Source: Bactrocera neohumeralis (taxonomy: Eukaryota; Arthropoda; Insecta; Diptera; Tephritidae). From it: a stretch of 64,000 nucleotides of DNA. The notes under the pieces were generated by a model that worked only from the letters and a program-made list of their open reading frames with translations, was not told the DNA's origin and did not search any database. The position numbers were made by a program, and so were the translations under genes. Below, one piece after another: positions 46,272 to 58,700 of the stretch. Numbering within the stretch: position 1 is the stretch's first letter; every line of letters begins with the position of its first letter. The stretch spans positions 25,644,839 through 25,708,838 of the forward strand of contig NC_065919.1 in assembly GCF_024586455.1 (NCBI RefSeq), in the 5' to 3' direction.

Positions 46272-49200
46272 CTAATTTGAAAAGTTGAAAGAATTCATTG
46301 GTAATTTGCTATCGGCGTTTGGATCAAATTGGAATTGTGTGCCATCGTTGGTGGGTGCGAGGCTGCTCTGTACCGTCTGTTAATTAACAAAGAAAAACAC
46401 ATTTATTATATTTGTCGCCCTTAATAAGCAAAGAGATCTTACCTCGTCGGAGAAGTATTGTTCAATAATTTCGTATGCCAATTTGTAAATCTCGACATTT
46501 TCATGATTTTGTAGTTTTTCGATTTTCTCCAAACCATCACATTCTTCAATTAAATTGGCAACTTCTTGTACGTGATTTTCGGCCATTTTGAGCATATTGT
46601 TTAGACCATCAAGCACAACCTATAAAAACGAAATAGCATTTTTTAATATACATATCTTATTGCTTAGTTCAAATGTCAAAATAGAAAGTGAGCTTACGTT
46701 AAGAACTTGTGTGTCCATGCAGGTGAGCAAATCGCAGAAGGGTGGTATGACACCTTCCTTTATTAATGTGAACACCTGATCGCGATTACCGCTAATAGTT
46801 AGATTACTAATTGCCCAGGCAGCCTCCTTTTGTGTCTGGAATTCACCTTTACTCAAATTTTCAATAATTTTCGGCAATAGACCGACATTGATGACCGCTT
46901 GCACTTGTGATTGATTACCGGCCGTAATATTGGAAAGGAACCATACAGCCTCCTTGCGGATTTTCTCTTTTTGATGGGACAACAAAGCTGGGAAGTACGA
47001 CAACGCGTCGTAGTTGAGCACCACTTGTGTTTGTTCATCCGATCCGGTTACAATGTTGCCGACAGCACGAAGGGCCGCCGTTTGCACCTTAACTTCCGCA
47101 TGTCCCAACAATGGTATCAACTTGGGCACGACACCGCTTTCAATAACCATTTGGATTTGTTCATTGCCACCGTCGGTCAAATAGCTGATAGCCCAAACGG
47201 TATCTACCAATATGTTGGTATCCGTGTGATGGATCAGCACATTGAGTGCGGGCAGGATGTCGTTTATGGTGGCGGCTGGTGGTGGTGGATCCTTATTACG
47301 GCATAAATTCACAATCACCCATGTGACGTTACGCAAAAATGAAATTGGTATGTCTGGCTTAATAAACGACAGCAAGGGCTGAACAACGCCATGCTTAATG
47401 ACAAAGTCACGCAATTCCGGTCCATCACCAATGATATTACCCAAAGCCCAAACGGCCTGTTCGCAAACATTGGGTGCGGGCGAAGAGAGCAACTCCAGGA
47501 AGAGCGGTACTGCACCAGCAGCGACAACCTTGAAGAATTGATGTATACATTATTGAAAGATATTGTTGGTGATACTCAGTGCATTTTTGAATAATGTAAA
47601 TTAATAATATTTTAAGTGTGCAAAGCAAATTCTTCAAATTATTAAATACACCTTACCTGATTAGTTTGATCTGATGTACCAGAAGCAATATTGGTCAATG
47701 CCCAGGCGGCTTCGAACTGTAACATTGTGTGATCGTGTTGTTTTAGACAATCTACCAAAATCGGCAGAATGTCACTCTTGATGAGGTCGTTGATTGGCGG
47801 ATTCTTATCCGAGGAGAGAAGTTTACGTGCAGCCTGTACTGCGGCCAACTGTTGCTCAGGTTTTGAAGAATCAGCAGCAGCCTCAGCCAATTTCTTCAGA
47901 TTGATTGTATTTGGCAGCTGATCATCCTCATCTGTATTCGAATCCATATTGGGGACATTGCGACGTTTCAGGATCGTCTCTTCGCGTTTATTTTTGCGTA
48001 GCTCCACTGTTACTTCATTTCGGCGACGTCGCATTTCCTATTAATATATCAAAAGATAAATAGTAAGTAACTTCAGAATTAGCTATTTTCTAGGTAGAAA
48101 AATAAAAATTGGTAGTGCAGTTAAAACGTTTCAGTCCAAATATTACAATCATACCTGATCTTTTTTATCATTAAGTAAAAAAGAAAACAATATCTCTTCT
48201 ACCTAAAATAAATTCACTTGTACAACAAACTATTTGAATCTTAATTGACATTAGACCAAGTAAATATAGTTTAATGTTATTATGAAGAAAATCAAAGCTT
48301 TAATAAAAATTTGTTCTCTATATCTTTGATTGAGTTCCGATATTTTCTGAAGAGAATATTACTTTAAAAGGATGAATCAATCATAGAAGCTAGGAGTATG
48401 TAAATAGTGCGAATGTTTAGTTCAAGAAACAATGAAATCACAAAAGTGATCCACAAAATGAATCTAGCAACAAATGCGTCATAATTAAGGAAACAATAAT
48501 AAATAGAAAATAGCAGAACAAATAATATGGGAGAAGACCCAATACCTACATGTATTTTATACACGTGATATACACAAGTGAGCGAATAACAGCACAGTCG
48601 GATGAATATTTGTATATTGGGAGAAAAATACTAAAGAGCGCAGCGTGTACTTTATACACCTTCACACTTGTATGAAGTAATGACAGATCGCAAGTTGACT
48701 ATACATATAAACAATGTGTTAAATTAAAGTTAATTTTTTAATATATTTGTATCAAATATCTAGACATGCAATTCGACACACGTTATTCAAATGACAAAAT
48801 TTAGAAAACAAAGGGTGTTACATTTCTTTCATGCGGACACAAGTAGTATCCCCACCAATACTAGCTGACGTGCGGTTCACAAGAAGAGAACTGTAGAGAT
48901 TGTGAAAATCAATAATTGCACTGCGCCAGAGCACGGCACGACGAAATTTAAGCAAATGGAAATGGCGAGTGGCGGGCGAATGGCCAACAACACGACACAC
49001 GGCGCACTCAGCAACAGTGATGATGGTAACGGAGGCAGTGGGTGCAAGGCGACATGTAGCGTACTTTAAGCCCCGTTGCAGTGATACACTATACATGTGC
49101 CTGCCCCGCATTTCTGTCACTGCCCATGTGCTAATCACAATACTCAAAAAATAATTGCGTCTCATAACTTCACACTTAATGAATATTTTAAAAATGCTTG

Positions 49201-49334
49201 CACATGTCTCTCAAGTAACTTTAAATTTTTTTTAATTATTTGTAGATACGATGGAATTAGTTACTTACATCTTGATCCTTGCCCTTATTTTTGAAATTCT
49301 GCAGGCGGTTCACATTCGGTTCCAGCGATGTCAT
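46272..49334 (-). CDS. Kap-alpha3: Importin alpha-3 (karyopherin alpha-3)
   Basis: Exons on the minus strand: 49334-49269, 48037-47657, 47528-46698, 46619-46443, 46376-46272; 519 residues, every junction phase 0. It binds classical nuclear localisation signals and hands cargo to importin beta for passage through nuclear pores. The N-terminal importin-beta-binding segment is basic (EMRRRRNEVTVELRKNKREE, residues 23-42). Armadillo repeats follow, with the W-x3-N ladder of the cargo groove: WALTNIASG, WALGNIIGDG, WVIVNLCRN, WAISYLTDGG, then AVGNIVTG, WFLSNITAG and WAISNLTISG. The C-terminus ends MNSFNFSN. Length and sequence fit the alpha-3 (KPNA3/4) subfamily rather than the alpha-1 or alpha-2 types. 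The ATG at 49334 starts MTSLEPNVNRLQNF, as in Drosophila. It is divergent from Son, with starts 1.3 kb apart. Confidence 0.98.
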
Positions 49335-50631
49335 TTTTTTATATTATTTTTTTTCCTCTGTTAAATAGCTTCTCACTTTCCTTTCTTTCTTAGATTACAA
49401 CGATATCTATCGCTGTTGTACGTCTTAGTGATTCAGCTTTTCTTTACTTTGTCTTATATCTCTCTGTACAAATTTAGTAATGAAGTAATTTTTCTGAAAT
49501 AAATTTTCAGTACCACATTAAGCAAAAGAAAATGTAGACAGCAATCGTCAGACGTTCAGCGAGTAGCGATAAACGAATTGCAGACATACGACGAGTTTTT
49601 GGCAAAAATCACAAAGGTTTATACACAAATATGCAGAAACACCAGCACGTTGAGATGAATTCGTGTGATTCGGAAACACGAGTTGGAGCCGACGTGATGA
49701 TGACGAACCAACGATTTCAATGACGAAGGGCGAAGACAAAGGAAAACCACCGAGAAATAAGCAAGATACGAAAATTAGCACAAAAATGTGGAACTTTCTT
49801 ACACTATAACCTCTTACTTTTTCAGTGATTTGCAATCGAAATACTTTGCTCGTTTATTTTCAGATCACTTTTATGCGATTTTTCAAATTTTTACTTTTTT
49901 CTAAAATAGTTAAAATATATAAAATGTCACGACCGTCCTCGAAGAGGTTTAAAAAATCTTTTCATAACTCGATGTAAAGGAACGAAAAATTAAAACACCA
50001 ACGAGTGATCAACTAGCAACGAATAGCATATCCGGTGTGTTGCCTCTTTTATTACCTACTTTGTACTGTGATGCCATATTTACAAAATTATTCAACACAC
50101 CCTTCACTAAACTTATTTCAATTTCTTTTTATTCCGAAATCGAAACTTTTTTCTATACAAAGTATATAAAATGTAAACATGATATATTCATTCATGGAAT
50201 ATTTGCATATCTCAGATATTATTAGTGTACAAGAAACAGTAACATATAACAGTAAGGTAAGTGAGGTTAAAAGAAATAGAGAAATGTCATGTACACATTT
50301 CGGTAGTGATGTGGAATAATTTGTTTTTTAAGATGTCAATCAATTTTTTAGGATAAAGTGTGCCGTATGAAATCATCATTATAATCGTTATTCAAACAAA
50401 TGCAGTAGGTGTTGCAAAAATTTAGAAGAGTTTCAAATGAGTACCCTTATGTAATATAGACTACTGGCAACTCTGTAACATTCTTGACATTTCATTATAG
50501 TAAAGGTGTTTTAGAGTTTATGTTCTGCGAAAAAATTGGAATTACCAATATAATTAATTTTACAATTAAAATGTGTAAGAATTCAAATGTAAAAATAAGT
50601 GTATAAGTAGTATATTATTTAGTGCATAAAT
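49335..50631. promoter_or_regulatory. Divergent promoter region between Kap-alpha3 and Son
   Basis: This 1.3 kb lies between the two translation starts and must hold both promoters and 5' UTRs. It is AT-rich. I do not see a clear TATA box, DRE (TATCGATA) or initiator that I would assign to either gene. Short frames here (49548-49835, 50037-50225) have no domain. Confidence 0.5.
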
Positions 50632-53600
50632 ATGTCTGAAGAACAGATTGTGCCAGATAAGCCTACAGACATCCAATTGACTGTGCCCCAAATTAAAGTT
50701 AAGCAAGAAAAATTCGATCCGGAGGTGGAAGCGAAAATTAATGCAATCTCCATAGCTAATGTTGTAATAAAGCGTGAATTTGAAAAAGAAAACAATAGTT
50801 TGAAATCAAATAATGAAGAAGATAAATTCAACAAAATTGATGCTGATGATAATGTAGATGGTGATGAGAGTGGTGATGATGGTGACAGTAGCGTAGACGA
50901 TAGTGATTCTGGTAATAACAACATAATTGATAGACACGATGCTAATAGAAAAGAAACTAGTGTAGATGAAGATAAAAAATCCATTACACCGGTAAAATCA
51001 TCCAATGAAATACTCGCTGAGCTCTTCCAAGTGTTCAATGCAGCGCCTCCTGAGGAATTGTTGGATGATAAAAGTCTACTTAAGAAGAGTCATAAGCATA
51101 AAAAACACAAAAGAGAAAAGAAGAAAAAAATTAAGCGTGAAAAAGATGTTTTGACAGGAAAAGGGAGTTGTAGTGACAGTGCTGAGTCCAACCTTCCAGA
51201 TCATGATAAAGAAAAAAAATATAAACACAAACATAAGAAGAAAAAGAAACATAAACACAAAGATTCAAAGGATGAGGTACGGGAAAAATTTAATGATAAA
51301 GGTAAGAAGGATAAAGGAAAGTCTAAAGAAAGTCAAAAAAGCAAAGAGAAGTTTATTGATGCAGCAAAGGATATTTCAAAGCCATCTTCACCGAAGCACT
51401 CTAGAACTGAGCCAAAACATGTACATCAACAGGATAGTCGATCACATAAAAGACAATCCGATACACTTGGTACTGGTGCAACAAATGCCAAAAAAGCTCG
51501 TACAGAAAATGACCGCAGTCATTCGAGAGATAAAGGTGATGAAAAAGGTGAAAAATACAGGGAGAGAGATCGAGATAAAGACAAAAGTAGGGTACAAATA
51601 CTTGAGAAAGATAGAGAAAAGAATAAAATAAAAGACCGGAAACATAACAGTTTTTATAATGGTTTTGCGGAGTATGAGTCCAACTCTAAAACAGTTTATA
51701 TCAAGAAAGAACCAAACGAATCAACTATCAAGCAAGACACACATGACGGCCACATTTCGGAAATATCTCTCTCTGACGAAGAGGAGGATTATCTTAAAGA
51801 TCGTCATGTCAGCGAAGACCCGAAGAATCGTCGATTTGGACATGATTACGCCAATGAACGACCCTCAAATAATTTCTACGCGGGAATAAAAAGAAGTCGG
51901 AGCCGAGATCGAGATAGAAATCGAAATCGTGATCGTGAACGAGAGCGCGATAGAAACTACCGTGGAGACGGACGAAGCCATAGCAAGCGGCGAAGCCGCA
52001 GCCGTGGTCGTTCGCGCTCCCGTTCACGTGATTTAGGTATCGACAAGAAGAGACTACTCGAAATAGCACGTAAAAACGCCATCAGCATGTTCAAACGCGG
52101 AAACTTGCCCGGCTGTGACAGTATGTCACAGGAAGTCAAGGACAAAGTGTTGTTAAAAATGCGATACGGTGGAAAGACTGTGCAGGATCTTACAGATTTT
52201 TGTAAGAAAATTTCGAACGGTGAAAATCTGTCAGATCTCAGCTCCGACGAAGATTCCGACGTTGATAAGAGTGGTAACACGAAAGCATTTCACCATCCCT
52301 TCCAGCTAAAAGAACGCGAACCGATAGTAATGCACATACGCAATGCTACTACTTTGCCATTGCGGCCCACTTCAAACGACGCTGTAAAAGCCATAACGAT
52401 GCAATTCCCAGTTTCGTCTGGCCAACAGCATCGCATGACTGAAACATGGGTTCCCGTGGTACAGAAAGATAATTTACCACCTTTGCCGACTTTGCCTGCA
52501 GTTACACAATCAACCACCATATTTAAAACAGGCGTCGTTAAGAACGTATTTGAAAAAGCCATCCCTGAAGAACAACAGGAACCCGCCTTCAAATCAGTGC
52601 AACAACCATCTGTAAATAGTAATGGAGAAAGTAATTGTGCGGTGCCAAATACAGTTGATAATTGTGCGACTCTAGCAACAATCCCAAATATGCCAACAAA
52701 AATACAAATACCAACGCAGGTGCCTCTTGCTAAACCCATCGCAGATGCATCAATCGGTGTAAAACCATTCTATTCAGTGGCGCCTCCATCTGCGACTGCT
52801 GGGGTTTCTGCATCTATCTCCAGCTGTCCTCCAATACAGCCAACTGCGTTGCCGCCGGTTTCTTTACAACCTCCACCTATTCAACAGAAATTTGTTCCAG
52901 ATGTGCCAGTTCCATCTAGTTCAGATATACCTGTCGGTGCTGCAAAAGTGTTTCCCGAACTTTCGGGACCACAACTAGACGTGTCCAGTATTATATCTAA
53001 ACGCTTACAAGCAATGAGACGATTACAGGTAAAATTCGCATATATGAATAAGTGATGTGTTTTCAAAAATTTGCTTATATTTGTGCTAAATAATATAAAC
53101 TAAAATATCTACTTTGCCAGGAAAATCCTATGGACCCTGAAGCTATTAAAATGATGTACAACTCACAAAAGGACATGTCTTCATGGGCGTCATCGAAACA
53201 TTTACCAGGCCAATTCACTGGTAGTACCGGCGCCAATATACTTTCAATGCGCGAATTGAATTCGGGGCCACAAGCGTGGGCGCGACGGGATCAGTTAATA
53301 ACATCGCGTCCAGTGAGTGGAGGTATGGGCATGCAGCTACTACAAAAAATGGGTTGGAAACCTGGTGAGGGACTGGGGCGTGACAAATCTGGGTCCTTGC
53401 AACCATTACTTCTTGACGTGAAGTTAGACAAACATGGACTAGTCGCACGCGACGACAATAACGGCTACAAACAAAAACCGTGTAAAAAACAACGAGCGCA
53501 AAATAATATACAACAACCGCAACAAGAGTTATTAGAAAAACACCCAGTTTGTCTGCTAAACGAGTTGACATCCAAACGCAAGTGGACGCCACCATTGTAT

Positions 53601-53765
53601 ACGCTTGTTAACGAGGCCGGACCTTCGCATAGCAGAATGTTTTTATTCTCAGTATCAATAAATGGGCACACATATACACCGACTCAGGGTTCAAATACGA
53701 AAAAGGAAGCAAAATTGATTTCAGCACGCCATTGTCTACAACAAATGGGAATCTTACCAATGTAG
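50632..53765 (+). CDS. Son: SON homologue (SR-type splicing factor with G-patch and dsRBD)
   Basis: Two exons, 50632-53028 and 53121-53765 (92-nt intron), 1013 residues. SON is a nuclear-speckle protein that helps splice weak introns. In order: acidic N-terminus; Lys/His-rich stretch (KKHK, KHKHKKKKK, residues 150-220); RS-type region with RDRDRNRNRDRERERD and SRSRGRSRSRSRD (about 425-467). Next comes a SON-specific block (GIDKKRLLEIARKNAISMF, then HHPFQL, FPVSSGQQHR, WVPV), a G-patch around GGMGMQLLQKMGWKPGEGLG (about residues 867-886), and a C-terminal double-stranded-RNA-binding domain (about 930-1013). The long Ser/Met/Pro repeats of mammalian SON are absent, as expected for flies. Reading through the intron would give a variant ending VKFAYMNK with no G-patch; there is no sign that it is used. 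Confidence 0.97.
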
Positions 53766-55744
53766 TTTATCAACTTGCTCTAAGCATTGAATCTTTGAAA
53801 ATGTAATTTCTATTACAGACTTTACTTAATATCAATTCCATTACTATAAATGTAAAATTCTGTAAAAAGTGAACACAAATAACTTTAAACTAGAAATTAA
53901 TAAATTGAAAATATGTAAATAAATTTATTTATTTTATAAATTCTTTAAATACCTTAAAGCCTTCCCCCAATACAGGGTAGCGAATTATGTTTAAAATAAT
54001 TGATTTAACTTTCTTTTTATTTTGTAATCCAGAAAATTTTCATTACATGCATATAATTAAGAACTAAAGAAGAAATTATTTTAGAATAAACATTTTTTCG
54101 CGCTCGGTAAAAACAAAAATATTTTTTTTTTGTTATTTCTAATCCCAAACGTCATGGATTATTTCTCTTAATTTGAAATTTGATTTTAAATTTAATTGAA
54201 TTTTTTATGTAATAAATTTTGGTTTAAAAATTAAGTTTATATGCTCGAATAAAATTCGCAATCCCGCCTAAACATAAGACTAGTTTTCAAGAAGAAGAAG
54301 AAGCCGAGTTGACATTTCTTGGTTGGATTACGAGATGAATCGACTGTCTTCGGGGCAACTACAAGTACTGTTAACTAAAGCAATTCTTATTATCATTAAA
54401 GCCTTGTTTCTTGATTTAGGTTAAATTTTAGATTTCGGGTTTGATCCCTGTTAGCGACTAATTATATATTCCAAAGGTTTTACTATTTTCAACATGAGGT
54501 CTTATATCGTTTCTTTTATAAAAATCACAGATAATTGCATTTTGTTTGTAGTTAAAAATAAATTTGTATTAACAAATAACTTGAATGGAATTTTGTGTGG
54601 TATGTTAGTTTTAATACACAATTTCTTTGCATTTTCTTGAAACTGACAGTAAAAAAGGGAGGTTTCAACATTTATTTTTTATTTATATTTGATAACTTAT
54701 TAGCGTTATAATAGTCTTAAGTCAATTTGGATTTTGTTCATATTGTTCGAAAACAATCACGAATATCGTTTGATTTTTTGGCTAAAGTGAAGTTCAAAAG
54801 TTCCTCCCATGATATTTCCATCCTTTTGCCGCCACGCAATGTGTTTGTAAACAAGCGGCCTCATTCTACAAAATGAGCACTGCTACCTTCCAGATGTGTG
54901 CAAGGAGGACGATTTCGCTGTGACATTTGAGCGCTTCAAATGTTTGTTTAGTTAATCGGCAGTTTTGTTTTGCTCCCATATGCGTTATTATTGTTTTTGT
55001 TGTTTTGTTTTTTTGCGAAGAAACACAAAAGAGAGACAGTAAAAAGCAATAACAAATGCGGTACAATAGCATACACATACACAAGGTAAACACATTGAAG
55101 GTCGACGACTGCATGTGCGCCTGTAAATATGCTTCGATAAATCAACAACAATTCGCTGCGAACGATGAGATGGCGAAGCACCATGCTGAGCAAGCATGCC
55201 ACATGCCCAACCAAGGAGGTGGGGGATGAGATTTTTTTTTTCACAGATTTCCTCCCACAGGATTTGAGCTGCGCCCGAGTGTAGATACAAATGGACGACA
55301 GTTGTAAAGATGCGAAAATTCGCTGGAGCAAATAGTGAAAATAGCAGAAAGAACAGTGTGCATTTGGAAGCGCGAGTGGCAGCAATGAAAATTTTGCAGG
55401 TGTCTTGTGCAATATTCTATTTTGCGAAAAATGTGTGCTAAATAAATAAATAAAAAAAAATGATAATTAATCTTTAGGTTTGTCGTTCGGAAAAGCAATT
55501 AAGTTATAGTAGAATTTAATGTGATAAATTTCATGCTGTATGTACATAGTTAGAGTGTTAGGGATAGCAATAGTGCAAATGCCCCGACAGGTGAACATTT
55601 TGGTATTGGTAAAATTGATGACGAAAATGCAAATGTGTGCTTAATGCTTTTGCGGTCAACAAGCTGAAATAATAGGGTGTAACCACTGCGTCATTGCATC
55701 GTGAATAACGGCGAGTAATAGTGTGTATTTATGTTGGTGCTACG
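53766..55744. other. Spacer between Son and the ZAD zinc-finger gene
   Basis: The left end is the Son 3' UTR, with AATAAATTG and AATAAATTTA words near 53900-53930 as candidate poly(A) signals. The right part is the ZAD gene's 5' flank. Frames at 54866-55498 on the minus strand are Cys/Leu-rich and unlike any family I know. No RNA gene is seen. Confidence 0.5.
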
Positions 55745-58700
55745 ATGGAGACATGCAGAACCTGTGCGAGATGTGATTTTGAGGACGAAACCAAATGGTT
55801 CGACTTATTTCACACAACGCGTTGTACGAGAGAAATTGAAGAGATGCGTGTGGAGTTCAATAATTGGCATTTGCAGGTATACAAATATTATATATCGATC
55901 TAATGGAAGCACAAATTAGCATGTTTTTGAAGAACATGATATTCACCATATGCATTGACTGAAACTCTGGTAGGCAATAAGTTCTGCTAAGGCAGACGCT
56001 ATAGCTCGATAGGGCGTAGCATTTGTTTTAGCCAATATGTTAAATCATGTTGCCGTAAAATAGTAGAAAAACACTTGAGGACACATAACATGTAATTGGA
56101 AAATAAATGGTCGATAATTCTGATTTTTGTTTTAATTTAATATTGGGCGCCTCCTGTAGAGACTATTCGTTTTCTCTTCGGACGCACTTAGTTCGCTGCT
56201 ATGTGTGATGCGAAAAGTATTATGTATATGTATATGTATATCTATATATGTATGTATATATATACATATATATATATGTATACATTCTTATTTGTTTACA
56301 AACAAACAACAGATGTTATTTAACGTACTACTTTAAACGACATAACAATTTTACTTATCTCTGAACAGATTTTCCAATATGCGAAAATAAGTGAATTTTC
56401 GCAACAACCAAAAACTAAAACTTTTTCTACCGCTTCTACATAAATATAATGAAGACTTTTGAGAATATATGATTTCAACCATAGATACCCTTCTTTCTTG
56501 TTATCTTAGTGCGCATTAATACACTTAACTATACTTATTATCATCGCATTGTGGAAAAATTTAATACCCACAAATATATAAAACCTTTGCATTAAATATA
56601 TCATTCTTTTTTGTGACGCTTTCAAAAGATTTCACCCAACGACGGATTGCCACAGAAAATCTGTTCCGATTGCTTTTCGAAATTTTGTAATGTGTTTACC
56701 TTTCGGATGCAATGCCAGCAAGCACAAGTGAAGCTAAATAATATATTCGATAAGATCGAAACACAAAGTATGGACGATGACCGCTTCGAGGATAATCTTG
56801 AAGAATTAAGTGCTCAGCTGTTGCGAATTGTAGAGGAAAATGAACGACAAATAACGAATTCATCTTATAACGAACAAAACTGCCAAATAGTTGATTGTAC
56901 TGCCGCTGGTGTTGACACCACCGTTTCGCCCAATGCCACTCCTTCAGCAGCTGCCATAGTGATGTTGGATATGCTTGATGAAAATTGTGCTAACAATTAC
57001 ACCACCACCGCCACGGCAACGACTAGATCCAGTGGAGTGTGTGAGAGAGTCGAACAGTATACTGATGACATTTTAGCAGCTCAAACAGAGGTTTCACCTA
57101 AAACAATCGAAGAGTCTTTCTTGGCAAAAACAATTTCAATAACAAACGAAAATAATGCAACTGCTGCCGCCATAACTGAAGCTAACATTTACACTGCCGG
57201 CGTTGAATGTCAAAGTGAAGCGGAAATGCAAATGACAAAGGTGACGACTGTAACTGTTAAAACAATGGCAGTCGATAAAGAAGTGGAAGAGGTAATAGTA
57301 GAAGAAGGAAATAAAAACGAAAATGAAATAGAATTAAAAATGGAACACGAAGAGGACGATATAAGCGAGCAAATACATTTACACGTAGATGATATAATTG
57401 AAGAAGATTTTACGCTCGATGATCAACTGGTGGAGGAGAAGGCAGAGACAACATTAAGTGCAGACAGATCATTGGACCGTGTCCTTGCTCAAGATGGCTG
57501 CTATTTAAATGTAATGAGCGGAAATGTGTCACAACCTGAAGGTTATACCGAAGAAAGTGTGCCTTTTGCGGAAGCTGTTGAAGATGAGAATGACCTTTAT
57601 GAAGAAGATGAAGGAGTATTGGAAGCATTCGAACCCGTCACACTCCCAACGAATACCTACAATACAAATAACAATACTATTTTAGCATCACAATATGTCT
57701 TTCACTCGTCTGCTACGAACAATGGCTACAGTCATACAGTGGGTCAACCACCGGATGTTAGCATTGTTTATGAGTGTAAATACTGCCACAAAACCAAAGA
57801 CACGCCAAGCACTCATTTCGAAACTCAACAGACACTACTCGAGCACATAACAAACACGCACAACGCCGAATATCCATTTACATGCCCGCAACGCGGTTGT
57901 ACGGAGGGTTTTCGCGACGCCGCCTCACGCACGGTCCACATAAAAAGCGAGCACGTGGCCAAACATTATGAGTGTGATGTGTGCGGCAAAAAGTATGCCG
58001 ATCGCTTTAACTTACGCCATCACTACGAGAAGTTCCACAGCGAGACCGATTTTGGGTGTGACACTTGCGATAAGCGTTTCTATTCGCGTAAAAGTCTTAA
58101 CTACCATATGAAGTGGCACAATCCGGAATTGTTGTTGCACTGTAGTCACTGCGATCGTTTGTTTATTAATCAGCGACACTTGAAGTGTCACGAAGAAACG
58201 CACAACGGGGTGAGGAATAGTGAATTTTGTACGTTTTGTGGTAAAAGTAAGTAAACATTTTTAATTAAATTATCCACAATTAATTAATACGCATGTATAA
58301 GTAAATACTTAAGCGGTTATAAATTACAAAATTACTGAAAAACTGGTTGGTTGTATATGTAATGTAAAAGTATTTTAGAAGCTTTTAAAGTAAGTAAAGA
58401 AATAATTTTGTGAAATTTGTTAGTCATATATGCATATAGCTTTCTTTCATTCACACCAAAGTCGAAATTTACTTTAAGACCTTCTTTTTATTGATTACGG
58501 ATTTTTAGATAATTTGTATGCTTAATATTAGACTGATTCTTTCCTGCTCCTTTCTCCGTGCCTCCAGAAATGAGGCGTTTATATGTATGGATAGGTATAC
58601 ATATGAATAACTGTATGCAACGGTAATGCTGTTGTTGTTACACTAAATGTTTTAATCAAACATCGCTAAAATAAATAATCCCGTTATTATACTTATGCAA

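Noticed and set aside
50619..51038. 139-codon minus-strand frame at the start of Son
   Set aside because: It is the complement of acidic/Ser-rich Son codons. There are no splice signals or family signature.
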